From the IMG/VR virus record IMGVR_UViG_3300044811_000010, positions 16,255-80,254 of that record: 64,000 bases of DNA; one strand, given 5' to 3'. Origin of the DNA: a virus. Shown here piece by piece: positions 39,803 through 47,039 of this stretch. The position numbers and the translations under genes are program-made. The stretch's first letter is position 1. Each line of letters opens with the position of its first letter. The notes under the pieces were generated by a model. The model searched no databases. It was not told the origin of the DNA and saw nothing but the letters and a program-made list of their open reading frames with translations.

Positions 39803-40638
39803 CAGACTCCCAGCCCACCCTTCGCGTCCGGCTCGACGGGCTTGTCGCCTGTCGCAGCGGCGACCGCGTTGTCCGACACGCGACCTGCGGCTACGGCCTG
39901 CGCCAGCTCGACGGCCTGCGACCGCTCTTCCGGAGTCGTCTCGCGACCCAGCGTCGCGTTCAGCAGGTGCGCGGAGCCCCTGTCAAACGTGCGCTTCTCC
40001 GTGGACAGGTCGTAGACCTTGTCCCAGAACGGACGGTTGCGCAGCGACGCCTTCTTCAGCGTCAGGATCTTGCGGACAGCGGGCATGTTGGTCCGCTGCA
40101 GCGATAGACGAACCGGCTGCAGCTCGTCCTCGTCATCGCTTCCCTCGACCGCGCTGATGACAGCGAGCCCAGTGAAGTTGTGGGTGGTCGAAATCAGCGG
40201 GCCCTTGCCCCACTCGATCTCCTTGGCGTTGACGCGCTTCTTGAACGTCTCTTCGGCGTCCGGGTGCTCCGAGAACGGAGTCCCGACGAACTGCTCGCCG
40301 ACGAGGTCAGCCCACGCCTCGGGGATGGAGTCGCCGAAGGCGACGTAGGCGCGACCGGAGTCGCGGTCGGCCGCGAAGCGGCCCTTCTGGTAGAAGGAGA
40401 CGATGAACTCCAACTTGTCTCCGATGCCCTGACCAGTCAGGGTGTTGATGAACTCGCCGGCCTCGGCCTGCTCGTTCTGAACCTCACGGGTGAGGGGCTG
40501 ACCGATCTTGAGGATCGGTGTCTGGAACAGGTCGGAGTCGATCTCCGAGTCCTGCTGGGCCTGAAGAGCCTGCAGCTCTTCCGGCGAGATAAGAGCGCCT
40601 GCGCTCTCGGGGGCTTCCACGTCGGTTGACGGGGTCAT
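39802..40638 (-). CDS. Candidate ssDNA-binding protein
   Basis: 278 residues. A disordered acidic N-terminus leads to DLFQTPILKIGQPLTREV, then a beta-rich core with KLEFIVSFYQKGRFAADRDSG and VRLSLQRTNMPAVRKILTLKK, then a charged helical end. It is the first gene after a strong promoter at the head of the replication operon, where many phages place an SSB or annealing protein. I recognise no definite motif, so the role is inferred from position and basic beta core. Confidence 0.4.
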   Translation of the reverse strand: MTPSTDVEAPESAGALISPEELQALQAQQDSEIDSDLFQTPILKIGQPLTREVQNEQAEAGEFINTLTGQGIGDKLEFIVSFYQKGRFAADRDSGRAYVAFGDSIPEAWADLVGEQFVGTPFSEHPDAEETFKKRVNAKEIEWGKGPLISTTHNFTGLAVISAVEGSDDEDELQPVRLSLQRTNMPAVRKILTLKKASLRNRPFWDKVYDLSTEKRTFDRGSAHLLNATLGRETTPEERSQAVELAQAVAAGRVSDNAVAAATGDKPVEPDAKGGLGV

Positions 40639-40685
40639 GCTGATGATGCCTCCTATCGTTGGTTTCTGCGTCTGAGCGGAAGAAC

Positions 40686-40728
40686 CGCGCGACCCACTGA
40701 GAGTAGCAGCTCAGTGGGTCGCGCGCAA
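40686..40728 (-). promoter_or_regulatory. Promoter TTGCGC-N17-TACTCT inside a 16-bp inverted repeat
   Basis: -35 at 40723-40728 and -10 at 40700-40705 (minus strand), spacer 17. A perfect 16-bp inverted repeat (40686-40701 and 40710-40725, core ACCCACTGAG/CTCAGTGGGT) spans the spacer and the region just after the -10, leaving the -10 in the 8-base centre. This is the layout of a repressor operator over a promoter. It drives the replication operon. Confidence 0.65.
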
Positions 40729-40731
40729 GTG

Positions 40732-41133
40732 CTAGCCGGTGTGCAGGTTGAAGTCCGGAATGATGTTCTGCGGCTTGAGGACGATCTCCGTGTGGTACTC
40801 GCTGACGTTGAGCCCTTCGAGCTGCGTAGCGACGAAGAACATGTTGTCGGCGAGGCCGAAGTAGTGCTTCTTGAAGTCGTGCAGACCCTGCTGGCAGGTG
40901 ACCACCAGCGCCCGGATGCCCGGAAGACTGTCGGAGCCCTCGATGGAGCAGCGGCCGACAACCTCGAACTCCACCTTGTCGGTGATTCCGTTGACGCCGA
41001 TGATTCGGCGCTGGCAGTTGAACTTCTCGCATTCGGTGCTGATGTTCTTCGACACCTTGTCGGCGTTCGACGCACAACCAGCGAGCGGGACGATGAAGAC
41101 GACAGCGAGAAGAAGTGCGATGGTGCGCTTCAT
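40732..41133 (-). CDS. Lipoprotein, beta-sandwich type
   Basis: 133 residues. MKRTIALLLAVVFIVPLAGC is a lipoprotein signal with a lipobox ending at C20. The mature part (about 110 residues, four more cysteines) is beta-rich with VEFEVVGRCSIEG and IRALVVTCQQG, like the lipoproteins annotated in several actinophages. Lipid-anchored phage proteins at the cell surface often block superinfection; that is a family-based inference. It has its own promoter at 41176-41204. Confidence 0.75.
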   Translation of the reverse strand: MKRTIALLLAVVFIVPLAGCASNADKVSKNISTECEKFNCQRRIIGVNGITDKVEFEVVGRCSIEGSDSLPGIRALVVTCQQGLHDFKKHYFGLADNMFFVATQLEGLNVSEYHTEIVLKPQNIIPDFNLHTG

Positions 41134-41175
41134 GAGTATGGATCCTCCTTCGTTGGGATACAGATGACGCGAGGG

Positions 41176-41204
41176 ACGCTACAGCACGCCCCTCGCGATG
41201 TCAA
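41176..41204 (-). promoter_or_regulatory. Promoter TTGACA-N17-TAGCGT
   Basis: -35 41199-41204, -10 41176-41181 on the minus strand. An 8-bp inverted repeat CGCGAGGG/CCCTCGCG (41168-41175, 41190-41197) flanks the -10. It serves the lipoprotein gene, which has AGGAGG before its ATG. Confidence 0.7.
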
Positions 41205-41207
41205 GCG

Positions 41208-41627
41208 TCAGCTCTTCTGCTTCGTGATGCTCACGAAGCGGCGCTGGTAGAAGTCAAGGCCGGGCGGCAGCTTCTCGCCCTGCTCAACAGCGTCGCGCAC
41301 CAGCTCATTGACGCGAGCCATAACGAACTTCGGCTCGCTGACTTCCTCGACCATCTGGCGCTGCTCGAAGTATTCCTGCGCTTCGTCGGCGTCGATGACG
41401 CGGCCGTAGATCGTCTCGCGAGCTTGGAAGCTGACCTTGCCCCACGGCTCGCCAAGGTCGATGTTGTTGAGCCTGTCCATCGGGCCTTCATCGAGAGCTT
41501 CGTACACGTCAGCCTCTGCCTCGCGGTACGCCTTCTCGTCAATCTCGGCCTGCTTCTTGGACTCGTCCCGGCGCTGCCTCAGCTCCATGAGCCTGCGGAG
41601 CTTCTGCAGGCTGTCTTCACCGATCAT
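41208..41627 (-). CDS. Coiled-coil hypothetical protein (139 aa)
   Basis: The N-terminal half is a long charged coiled coil (LRRLMELRQRRDESKKQAEIDEKAYREAEADVYEAL). The second half is a small domain ending LPPGLDFYQRRFVSITKQK. This type of protein is often encoded beside phage SNF2-type helicases, as here (ATGA overlap). Possible partner of that ATPase; function unknown. Confidence 0.6.
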   Translation of the reverse strand: MIGEDSLQKLRRLMELRQRRDESKKQAEIDEKAYREAEADVYEALDEGPMDRLNNIDLGEPWGKVSFQARETIYGRVIDADEAQEYFEQRQMVEEVSEPKFVMARVNELVRDAVEQGEKLPPGLDFYQRRFVSITKQKS

Positions 41628-43489
41628 GCTGCGCCCTCCTTGATCTCGTCCTTAGGAATCACGGTCTTGACGATGCCTTCCTTGAGCGTGTTGGTCGGCT
41701 CGACGTTGTTGGTCGACACGGTGTTGCGCGGGAGCGGGATGTAGATGCGGACCAGCTCCTGCTGGCCGAGCCGGTCGCAACGCGACTCCCACTGCTCGTT
41801 GGTCGCTGGCACCCAGGCCCGCGTGAGCTGGTACATCGAATGGCCGCTCGTGAGGGTGATGCCTTCCTTCGTGGCGTCGAGCGTGCCGACGATCACGTCC
41901 AGCTCGCCGCGCTGAAAGGCGTCCTCCATCTTCGTGCGGTCCTCCGGCGGCGTGTCCCCAGTGTACACGCCCACGTCGGCGTTGTACTTGGACCGCAGCC
42001 GAGCGGCGAGGATGTTGCAGGACTCCTTGAACTTGCACGCCACAACCCACTGAGTAGGCCGCGAGTCGATGAACTTCTGCTCGAAGTCATCCATCAGCGC
42101 CGAGTCGTCCTCACCGCCGAGGATCGCCGGGTTCTCAAGGATCTGCTGGCAGCGAATCATGCGGGCGGCGCCGTTGGGGATGTTGTAGAGCATCCCGACC
42201 GGGTCTACCGCCTGCTCGATCTGCAGCGCTGTGGTGTCTCCGGCCGCCGCGTCCTTCTTGACTTCGAGCCACATGACCTTCTCGGCCTCGTCGTAGAGCT
42301 TGCGCTGCTTGGGGTTCAAGTCGACTTCGTACCGAATCCGCTTGCGCCCCTTGAGGCCGAGGATCGCAGCGGTGCGCCGGATCAGCTTCCCACGCAGCAC
42401 GAACCGCAGCGCGTCCGGGTTCTTGACGCCAGTGACGACCTTGCGCTTGTACTGATCCTCCCAGTAGTCAACGTAGTCCTCGTAGAACGCCCAGTAGGCG
42501 ACGCGGGGGTGGCCTGCGGGGTTCTTGGCCGAGCGCGGGGTGGAGTTCCCGTACTCGTCCGGCCACAGCCAGCGGAGGATGGACCACAGCTCGTCGGGGG
42601 AGTTCATCAGCGGCGTGCCGGTGAGCCCGAGCATCATCTGCCCCTTGACGCGCCAGAGTCCCTGCGTCTGCTGAGACTTACGGTTCTTGGCGCGGTGGAC
42701 CTCGTCGGCGATGGTTGCGAGCCATTCAGTGTCCTCGAACAGCGGCTCCTTCAGCATCGTGACCGTCTTCCGGCCGCCGTTCTTGAGCAGTACCTTCTCC
42801 TTCTTGACGCGTAGCTGCTCCCAGTTGACGATGGTCCACGCCGATTCCTCGATGGCTGCTTCGAGCTGCTTGGACCGTGCCGCCGGCGACTTGGCGTCAA
42901 CGATCTGGTGTGGAGCGTCTTCAAGCCACCGGCTGATCTCGCGAGCCCAGCCGCCCAGCACCGAGTTCGGCGCAACGACCAGCTTCGGCCCGTCGATCTG
43001 TCCGTTGCGTAGCGCGAACTCTTCGACCGCGCTGATCGCCTCGAACGTCTTTCCGAGCCCCATGTCGTCGGCGAGGATAGCTCGCGTCGAGGCCGCCATT
43101 GCTGAGACTGCGGCTCGCTGGTAGTCCAGCAGCCCGTCGTACTTCTCGTCGTTGACGTACTCGGGCTGCCACGGCATGCGCTTAGTCGCCCACGGAACCA
43201 GCAGGTCTGCGGCGTCGTCGGGCAGCTCGGTCGTCAGCGACTCCTCCGCTCCGCCCTTGGCCTCCTTGATCCACTGGATGATCTCAGGGTCGCACTCCGG
43301 GCGCAGCGTCTTGAGTACGCGCTCTGCGTTCTGGACCGTCGCCGGGACGATCCACAGCTTCGTGTCCCAGTCGAACCGGCGTCCGGGGATGTCGCTGACC
43401 TTGTCCTTGGCATCCTGGAATTCCATGCCACGGCAGCCCGATAGGGCCAGTTCCAGCGAGTCTCCGTTTCGCGTCAGGACAGGCGGCAT
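41624..43489 (-). CDS. SNF2-family DNA-dependent ATPase/helicase with HARP-like N-terminus
   Basis: 621 residues. Residues 1-80 (DSLELALSGCRGMEFQDAKDK, FDWDTKLWIVP) resemble the HARP domain of SMARCAL1-type annealing helicases. The motor has motif I LADDMGLGKT (139-148), motif II ADEVH (261-265), GLTGTPLMNS (III), and the second lobe with YNADVGVYTGDTPPEDR and YQLTRAWVPATNEQWESRCDRLGQ (VI region). It probably remodels replication forks or recombination intermediates. Coupled to a coiled-coil gene downstream. Confidence 0.88.
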   Translation of the reverse strand: MPPVLTRNGDSLELALSGCRGMEFQDAKDKVSDIPGRRFDWDTKLWIVPATVQNAERVLKTLRPECDPEIIQWIKEAKGGAEESLTTELPDDAADLLVPWATKRMPWQPEYVNDEKYDGLLDYQRAAVSAMAASTRAILADDMGLGKTFEAISAVEEFALRNGQIDGPKLVVAPNSVLGGWAREISRWLEDAPHQIVDAKSPAARSKQLEAAIEESAWTIVNWEQLRVKKEKVLLKNGGRKTVTMLKEPLFEDTEWLATIADEVHRAKNRKSQQTQGLWRVKGQMMLGLTGTPLMNSPDELWSILRWLWPDEYGNSTPRSAKNPAGHPRVAYWAFYEDYVDYWEDQYKRKVVTGVKNPDALRFVLRGKLIRRTAAILGLKGRKRIRYEVDLNPKQRKLYDEAEKVMWLEVKKDAAAGDTTALQIEQAVDPVGMLYNIPNGAARMIRCQQILENPAILGGEDDSALMDDFEQKFIDSRPTQWVVACKFKESCNILAARLRSKYNADVGVYTGDTPPEDRTKMEDAFQRGELDVIVGTLDATKEGITLTSGHSMYQLTRAWVPATNEQWESRCDRLGQQELVRIYIPLPRNTVSTNNVEPTNTLKEGIVKTVIPKDEIKEGAA

Positions 43490-43611
43490 CAGGAGCGCGT
43501 CGAGCCGCCGCCGTAGCGGCGTTCGTAGGCCGCCTTCTTAGCCAGCTCGTCAGCGAGGATCGTGACCTGCTTGATCAAGCTGATGATGGCGTGCTCTAGA
43601 GCCATGCTCAT
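43489..43611 (-). CDS. Tiny helical protein (40 aa)
   Basis: ATG at 43611 overlaps the upstream stop and the TGA overlaps the SNF2 ATG. Sequence MSMALEHAIISLIKQVTILA then a basic, glycine-rich end. The double overlap supports translation. Confidence 0.45.
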   Translation of the reverse strand: MSMALEHAIISLIKQVTILADELAKKAAYERRYGGGSTRS

Positions 43612-43826
43612 TCGACGCGCTCGGCTTCCATGGCAGAGATGTTCTGGGGGTTGACGTAGAGGATCTTCACGGGTAGTCCTTCGAGCTTGACGCGCTCTTC
43701 AGCGATAAGCGCGGGGATTCCGTACGTCTCCTCGTTGACGAGGCTGATGTAGTTGATCCCCGAAAACTCGATGGGCTCCCCTGTTTCGTCAGCGGCGGGA
43801 AAGACCCGTACGTTGATCGTGTTCAT
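43608..43826 (-). CDS. Hypothetical protein (72 aa)
   Basis: GAAAGGAGCACC precedes the ATG. A small beta-rich acidic protein (TINVRVFPAADETGEP, KLEGLPVKILYVNP). First gene behind the promoter at 43943-43971 and its structured leader. No family is recognised. Confidence 0.6.
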   Translation of the reverse strand: MNTINVRVFPAADETGEPIEFSGINYISLVNEETYGIPALIAEERVKLEGLPVKILYVNPQNISAMEAERVE

Positions 43827-43865
43827 GGGTAATGGTGCTCCTTTCGGGGCGAGTGATGTTGTAGA

Positions 43866-43936
43866 TGGGCCTCCGGCTTACACGACGCCGCCACATAGGA
43901 CGCACGCCCCTCCATCCTCATCCAACCGGAGGCCCA
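43866..43936 (-). promoter_or_regulatory. Structured 5' leader (stem begins at predicted +1)
   Basis: An 11-bp perfect inverted repeat (43866-43876 TGGGCCTCCGG and 43926-43936 CCGGAGGCCCA) encloses 49 bases with a smaller GGATG/CGTCC hairpin inside. The predicted transcription start, 7 bases after the -10 at 43943-43948, falls at the first base of the stem. This may be a regulatory leader or a stabilising 5' structure. Confidence 0.5.
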
Positions 43937-43942
43937 CCAAGA

Positions 43943-43971
43943 ACGGTAGCAGACGATGCCGTCTGCGTCAA
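43943..43971 (-). promoter_or_regulatory. Promoter TTGACG-N17-TACCGT
   Basis: -35 43966-43971, -10 43943-43948 on the minus strand. The spacer contains a perfect GCAGACG/CGTCTGC inverted repeat. The -35 overlaps the last codons of the upstream gene. Confidence 0.65.
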
Positions 43972-44297
43972 ACCTTGGGAGGCTTGCGCGGGTTGAATCC
44001 TGCGGCCCTCGCGAGGACGCCAAGCCGCGTCCGGAGGTTCTTCACGTCCTGCTCGGCGGCCTTGAACTGCCGGCCCTGAGGGGTGCCCTCCCAGCCCGGC
44101 GCGTCCGCATCCTCAGCACGTAGTAGCTGCCGCTCCATCTCGGCGTTGCGGGCCATCACGTCGGCGCTTGCGAGCGAGTCCGTGAGCAGGTCCACCAGCG
44201 CCAGCGACTGCCTTGCGGCGCGCTCGGCGACTTCGAACGGGTCGCCGTCGAAGTCGCGAGGGTCGCTGATGGAGAAGTTCTTGATCCTTGGTCCCAT
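43968..44297 (-). CDS. Hypothetical helical protein (109 aa)
   Basis: I start it at ATG 44297, which has TTAGGAGGCAGTGAA before it. Mostly helical: VAERAARQSLALVDLLTDSLASADVMARNAEMERQLL, then RTRLGVLARAAGFNPRKPPK. Likely a small coiled-coil protein. It is divergent from the plus-strand membrane cassette. Confidence 0.6.
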   Translation of the reverse strand: MGPRIKNFSISDPRDFDGDPFEVAERAARQSLALVDLLTDSLASADVMARNAEMERQLLRAEDADAPGWEGTPQGRQFKAAEQDVKNLRTRLGVLARAAGFNPRKPPKV

Positions 44298-44317
44298 TTC
44301 ACTGCCTCCTAAGTCCG

Positions 44318-44323
44318 TAGACT
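44318..44323 (+). promoter_or_regulatory. -10 box upstream of the membrane-protein island
   Basis: TAGACT lies 8 bases before ATG 44332 (in-frame GTG and TTG at 44326 and 44329 are nearer). The same hexamer precedes the gene at 44690. Confidence 0.35.
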
Positions 44324-44331
44324 GAGTGTTG

Positions 44332-44517
44332 ATGTCTGCGCCTGAAGCCAAGAAGAGGTCGTTGTTCCCATGGTTCTATGCGACGCGTGGGCTGGGTGTA
44401 GTGTTCTTGCTCTACGGGTTGCTTCATGACCACTCCGGAGATCGGGGCACCATCATCCTCACGGGCGCTGGCCTGATCGGAGTCGACAAGGTGGCTCGTT
44501 CAGAACCCGGAAAGTAA
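44332..44517 (+). CDS. Small membrane protein (61 aa)
   Basis: Start taken at ATG 44332; GTG 44326 or TTG 44329 in the same frame are possible. Spans near 14-33 (FYATRGLGVVFLLYGLL) and 39-51. First of five plus-strand membrane genes in an otherwise leftward region. Function unknown. Confidence 0.55.
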   Translation: MSAPEAKKRSLFPWFYATRGLGVVFLLYGLLHDHSGDRGTIILTGAGLIGVDKVARSEPGK

Positions 44518-44521
44518 AGAC

Positions 44522-44671
44522 ATGGTCCCACAGGATTGCGAAGAAGTCAAGCGACGTGATGGTCACGCAGCATTGATCTCCTGGATTGAGTGCCATCCGC
44601 GCACGGGCTGGTACATCGCGGTCCTGACCACGCTGAACGTGGTCCTGAACCTTCTCGGCCTGTTCCACTGA
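44522..44671 (+). CDS. Small membrane protein (49 aa)
   Basis: ATG 4 bases after the previous stop (TAAAGACATGG). The N-terminus is charged (CEEVKRRDGHAALISW) and the C-terminal 20 residues (YIAVLTTLNVVLNLLGLFH) form one span, a tail-anchored layout. Second gene of the membrane cassette. Confidence 0.5.
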   Translation: MVPQDCEEVKRRDGHAALISWIECHPRTGWYIAVLTTLNVVLNLLGLFH

Positions 44672-44676
44672 CACGA

Positions 44677-44682
44677 TAGACT
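44677..44682 (+). promoter_or_regulatory. -10 box of a leaderless promoter
   Basis: TAGACT is 7 bases before the ATG at 44690, which lacks a Shine-Dalgarno. Confidence 0.45.
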
Positions 44683-44689
44683 GGTACTG

Positions 44690-45184
44690 ATGCCCCAATT
44701 GACCGAAGATCAGCTCGACTTCTTCTCCCAGCAGACGGAACGCGCGGCTCGTAAGGCGGTGCGGCGCTACCGTCGGAGCGCGGTTGTTGGCTTCGCTGTC
44801 TTGGCGCTCGGAATCGGGGCACAGCAGTACACGACGAACCACGATGCGAATAGCTCTAGGCAGGCAATCGTGGTCACGACGCGCGACGTTGCCACAGCTA
44901 GCTGCAACGGGCGCTTCCTCGACCGGCAGGTTCTTCGTGAAATCGTAGAGGCCCAGAGGCCGGTTATCGCCGGTTATGTCAAGGACGGCACTCTGACCTT
45001 GGGCCAAGGCACGCAGGCCATCAAGCAGCTCAACGAGACACTGACTCTCCTACGCCTCCCCGACTGCCGGCGCGCTGCAGAGATCATCACCGATGATCCG
45101 ACGCATGCTGCCCCTAACACGCCTCCGGCGCTGTACCCCGGCGCCCCCGCTGCGGGCGGCTTCACCTACAAGGCCATCGGATAG
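44690..45184 (+). CDS. Membrane-anchored extracytoplasmic protein (164 aa)
   Basis: An N-terminal cytoplasmic helix (LDFFSQQTERAARKAVRRYRR), one span at about 31-46 (AVVGFAVLALGIGAQQ), then a soluble domain of 115 residues with two cysteines (SCNG, DCRR) and a P/A-rich end. The positive-inside rule places the C-terminal domain outside the membrane. No family is recognised; superinfection control or a lysis-accessory role is possible. Confidence 0.6.
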   Translation: MPQLTEDQLDFFSQQTERAARKAVRRYRRSAVVGFAVLALGIGAQQYTTNHDANSSRQAIVVTTRDVATASCNGRFLDRQVLREIVEAQRPVIAGYVKDGTLTLGQGTQAIKQLNETLTLLRLPDCRRAAEIITDDPTHAAPNTPPALYPGAPAAGGFTYKAIG

Positions 45185-45187
45185 CTC

Positions 45188-45361
45188 ATGCTGCTCGTTG
45201 CATACATCGCCATCATGGGCTCAGCGCTCACCCTCAGCGCGTCCGGCCTCTTCGTTCCGGCGCTCGTGCTTGGGATCGTGGGGTCGATGTTGGCGTACCG
45301 CTGGACCATCGTGGCGGCTGCACACCGGGTCAAGACGCAAGCATCCCGGTCGCGCTCTTGA
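45188..45361 (+). CDS. Small membrane protein (57 aa)
   Basis: Two spans (about 2-17 LLVAYIAIMGSALTL and 21-42) and a basic end (HRVKTQASRSRS). The stop overlaps the TTG start of the next gene. Confidence 0.5.
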   Translation: MLLVAYIAIMGSALTLSASGLFVPALVLGIVGSMLAYRWTIVAAAHRVKTQASRSRS

Positions 45362-45780
45362 TCGACCATCTGCGCAGCATCCGATGGTGGGACGCCACGG
45401 TCTTCGTGATTCTAATTGCGGCGATCATCTTCGCCATCCACACCCAACAGTCAGTGACGCGGGTCGAGCGCCACATCACAACCATCACGAGGGCTGGCGC
45501 GCGTGGTCGTCCGGGTAAGTCTTGCGTGGTCATCGTGCGGCGGCCTGTGGCCGTGGGGCCGCTTCAGCGCCGCGTGCTTCCCAGCCACGCTAGAAGGTCA
45601 AGCGCGCTAGGCACAGCTCGCCGCCCTAGCGGCGCAAGTCCGGGGCGAACGAAGGGCCACGCTCGAACCAAGAGCACAGCGGGCAAGGCACGCAAGCGCG
45701 ACGTGACTCGCAAGCACGCTGCCAAGCACCACGGTCGGCATCTAGGCCACAAGAAGCATCACGGCCACAAGAAGCACTAG
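45358..45780 (+). CDS. Membrane protein with Lys/His-rich tail (140 aa)
   Basis: TTG start at 45358 overlapping the upstream stop (TTGA). One span at about 14-28 (TVFVILIAAIIFAIH), then 110 residues that are extremely basic, with K/R/A repeats and a histidine-rich end (HHGRHLGHKKHHGHKKH). The tail could bind polyanions (DNA, teichoic acid) or metals. It is the last gene of the plus-strand cassette and converges on the leftward genes 8 bases away. Confidence 0.55.
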   Translation: MIDHLRSIRWWDATVFVILIAAIIFAIHTQQSVTRVERHITTITRAGARGRPGKSCVVIVRRPVAVGPLQRRVLPSHARRSSALGTARRPSGASPGRTKGHARTKSTAGKARKRDVTRKHAAKHHGRHLGHKKHHGHKKH

Positions 45781-45787
45781 GCGAGAC

Positions 45788-45964
45788 TCAGCCCGCCACG
45801 ACGGCGATGGACAGGCCCAGTGTCGTAAACGACAGAAGCACGACGCAGATGATGTAGAACGTAGAGTTCCACGTCCGCGTGATCGGCTGGTCGGCGAACT
45901 CCCAGACGAACCCGATTACGTTCCAGACGATGATGACCCACGCCAGCCAATGAGCGGTGTTCAT
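45788..45964 (-). CDS. Small membrane protein (58 aa)
   Basis: ATG overlaps the stop of the collagen-like gene (ATGA). Two spans, about 5-22 (HWLAWVIIVWNVIGFVW) and 36-57. No family. Confidence 0.55.
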   Translation of the reverse strand: MNTAHWLAWVIIVWNVIGFVWEFADQPITRTWNSTFYIICVVLLSFTTLGLSIAVVAG

Positions 45965-46530
45965 CCTGTCACCGCGCAGATGGCCGTGACCACGACGTTC
46001 GCCGGAGTGGTCGTGTCGGTGTTAGAGATACGCGCCGTCCATGAGTCAGTGCCGCCGGGACCTGACGCCTGAATAGCCGTCGCCGAGGCGGAAGACGCTC
46101 CACCGCCTAGGACGTGTTGCCCGGCATCGCACACGGCCGAGAGGGTAGCCACCTGCAGCGGCCCAATCGAGGCTGACGCCTGCGGATAGGTCACCTGCGT
46201 TACGCCCGGCGAGCCCTGTGGGCCAGCAGGTCCCTGCGCTCCGGGGTCGCCCTTCTCGCCATGAACGGTGATGTTGATGCCGCTCGCCGGGTCGCTCAAG
46301 ACCTCAGTGATAGCGTCGCGCAGATTCGTCTTCGTGATCGCATGTGCCGGCGGCCTGGCCGACGGCGCAAGGTCACGAACGCGCACCGAGCGGTCGTGAA
46401 TGGCGCGCGTGCCTACGGCGCCGGTCCTGATCTGGTTCGGGCCGACCTGAGTGGCCGCGTAGCCCACGCCGCCGCTCGCCAATACGAGCGCGAGGACGGA
46501 GAGGGCCGTGGACGGCGAGGGGAGCCTCAT
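45961..46530 (-). CDS. Secreted collagen-like protein of actinobacterial type
   Basis: 189 residues. A signal peptide (about 1-26, STALSVLALVLASGGVGYAA) is followed by GPNQIRTGAVGTRAIHDRSVRVRDLA, the repetitive section seen in many secreted proteins of Actinobacteria, especially Thermoleophilia. A collagen-like G-x-y run lies at 91-109 (GEKGDPGAQGPAGPQGSPG), then a beta domain with AVCDAGQHVLGGG. Such proteins are usually chromosomal, so this looks captured from a host. It may be displayed on the cell surface or virion. Confidence 0.7.
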   Translation of the reverse strand: MRLPSPSTALSVLALVLASGGVGYAATQVGPNQIRTGAVGTRAIHDRSVRVRDLAPSARPPAHAITKTNLRDAITEVLSDPASGINITVHGEKGDPGAQGPAGPQGSPGVTQVTYPQASASIGPLQVATLSAVCDAGQHVLGGGASSASATAIQASGPGGTDSWTARISNTDTTTPANVVVTAICAVTG

Positions 46531-46973
46531 GCGACCGAAACCTCGCCCTTCATGCGGTCCACGCGATAGGCGCGCGGCTCGTCGCGGTCGGGGTCGTAGC
46601 CCGTGAACGTGACGTGGCCTGCGACCTCCTTGACCTCCGTGGGCTGCAGGGTGCGCGTCTCGATGACGGCGCCGTCGCCCTTGGCGTAGCGGAATGTCAC
46701 GGTCTTGCTGTGGACAGCCGCGAGGCGCAACAGCCCCTCGTTGAAGCTGATCTGCGAAGCCAGAGGAACTCCGTCGAGCTTGACGCTCTGGGGGTGCTCA
46801 GCAGCATCGCCCAAGAATTCGTTGCAGGCGCTGCGCAGCGCACGCACGCCGTCCGTCTGCGCTTCCTGGAACTGGAAGCTGGAAACGTCCCGGTCGCCAT
46901 TGAGGTCGAGGGAGCCTGTCGCCGCGTGAATCTGCAGAACGTCGCCGCAACAGTCTGTGATGTTTACGTGCAT
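46527..46973 (-). CDS. WYL-like domain protein A
   Basis: 148 residues. The C-terminal 60 residues (KTVTFRYAKGDGAVIETRTL, then TFTGYDPDRDEPRAYRVDRM) match the end of WYL domains, which bind nucleic acids or nucleotide-like ligands in regulators. The N-terminal part has CCGDVLQIHAATGSLDLNG. There is no HTH in the chain. CCTAGGAGGTCAACC precedes the ATG. A second gene at 47249-47752 ends the same way. Confidence 0.55.
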   Translation of the reverse strand: MHVNITDCCGDVLQIHAATGSLDLNGDRDVSSFQFQEAQTDGVRALRSACNEFLGDAAEHPQSVKLDGVPLASQISFNEGLLRLAAVHSKTVTFRYAKGDGAVIETRTLQPTEVKEVAGHVTFTGYDPDRDEPRAYRVDRMKGEVSVA

Positions 46974-47009
46974 GGTTGACCTCCTAGGGTCGTTGGGATA
47001 GCTGAAAGT

Positions 47010-47039
47010 CTAGCAGTAGTTGGCTCGCCGTCGCGTCAA
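47010..47039 (-). promoter_or_regulatory. Possible promoter (TTGACG with weak -10)
   Basis: TTGACG at 47034-47039 on the minus strand, 18 bases from TGCTAG (47010-47015). It lies at the end of the upstream gene and before the WYL-like gene, like the clearer promoters in this arm. Confidence 0.35.

Noticed and set aside
43949-43965. GCAGACG/CGTCTGC hairpin as a terminator
   Set aside because: It fills exactly the 17-base spacer between TTGACG and TACCGT, so a promoter explains it better; no T-run follows.
43823-44023. 66-codon minus frame in the gap before the 72-aa gene
   Set aside because: It runs through a promoter and a strong stem-loop and has no ribosome site.
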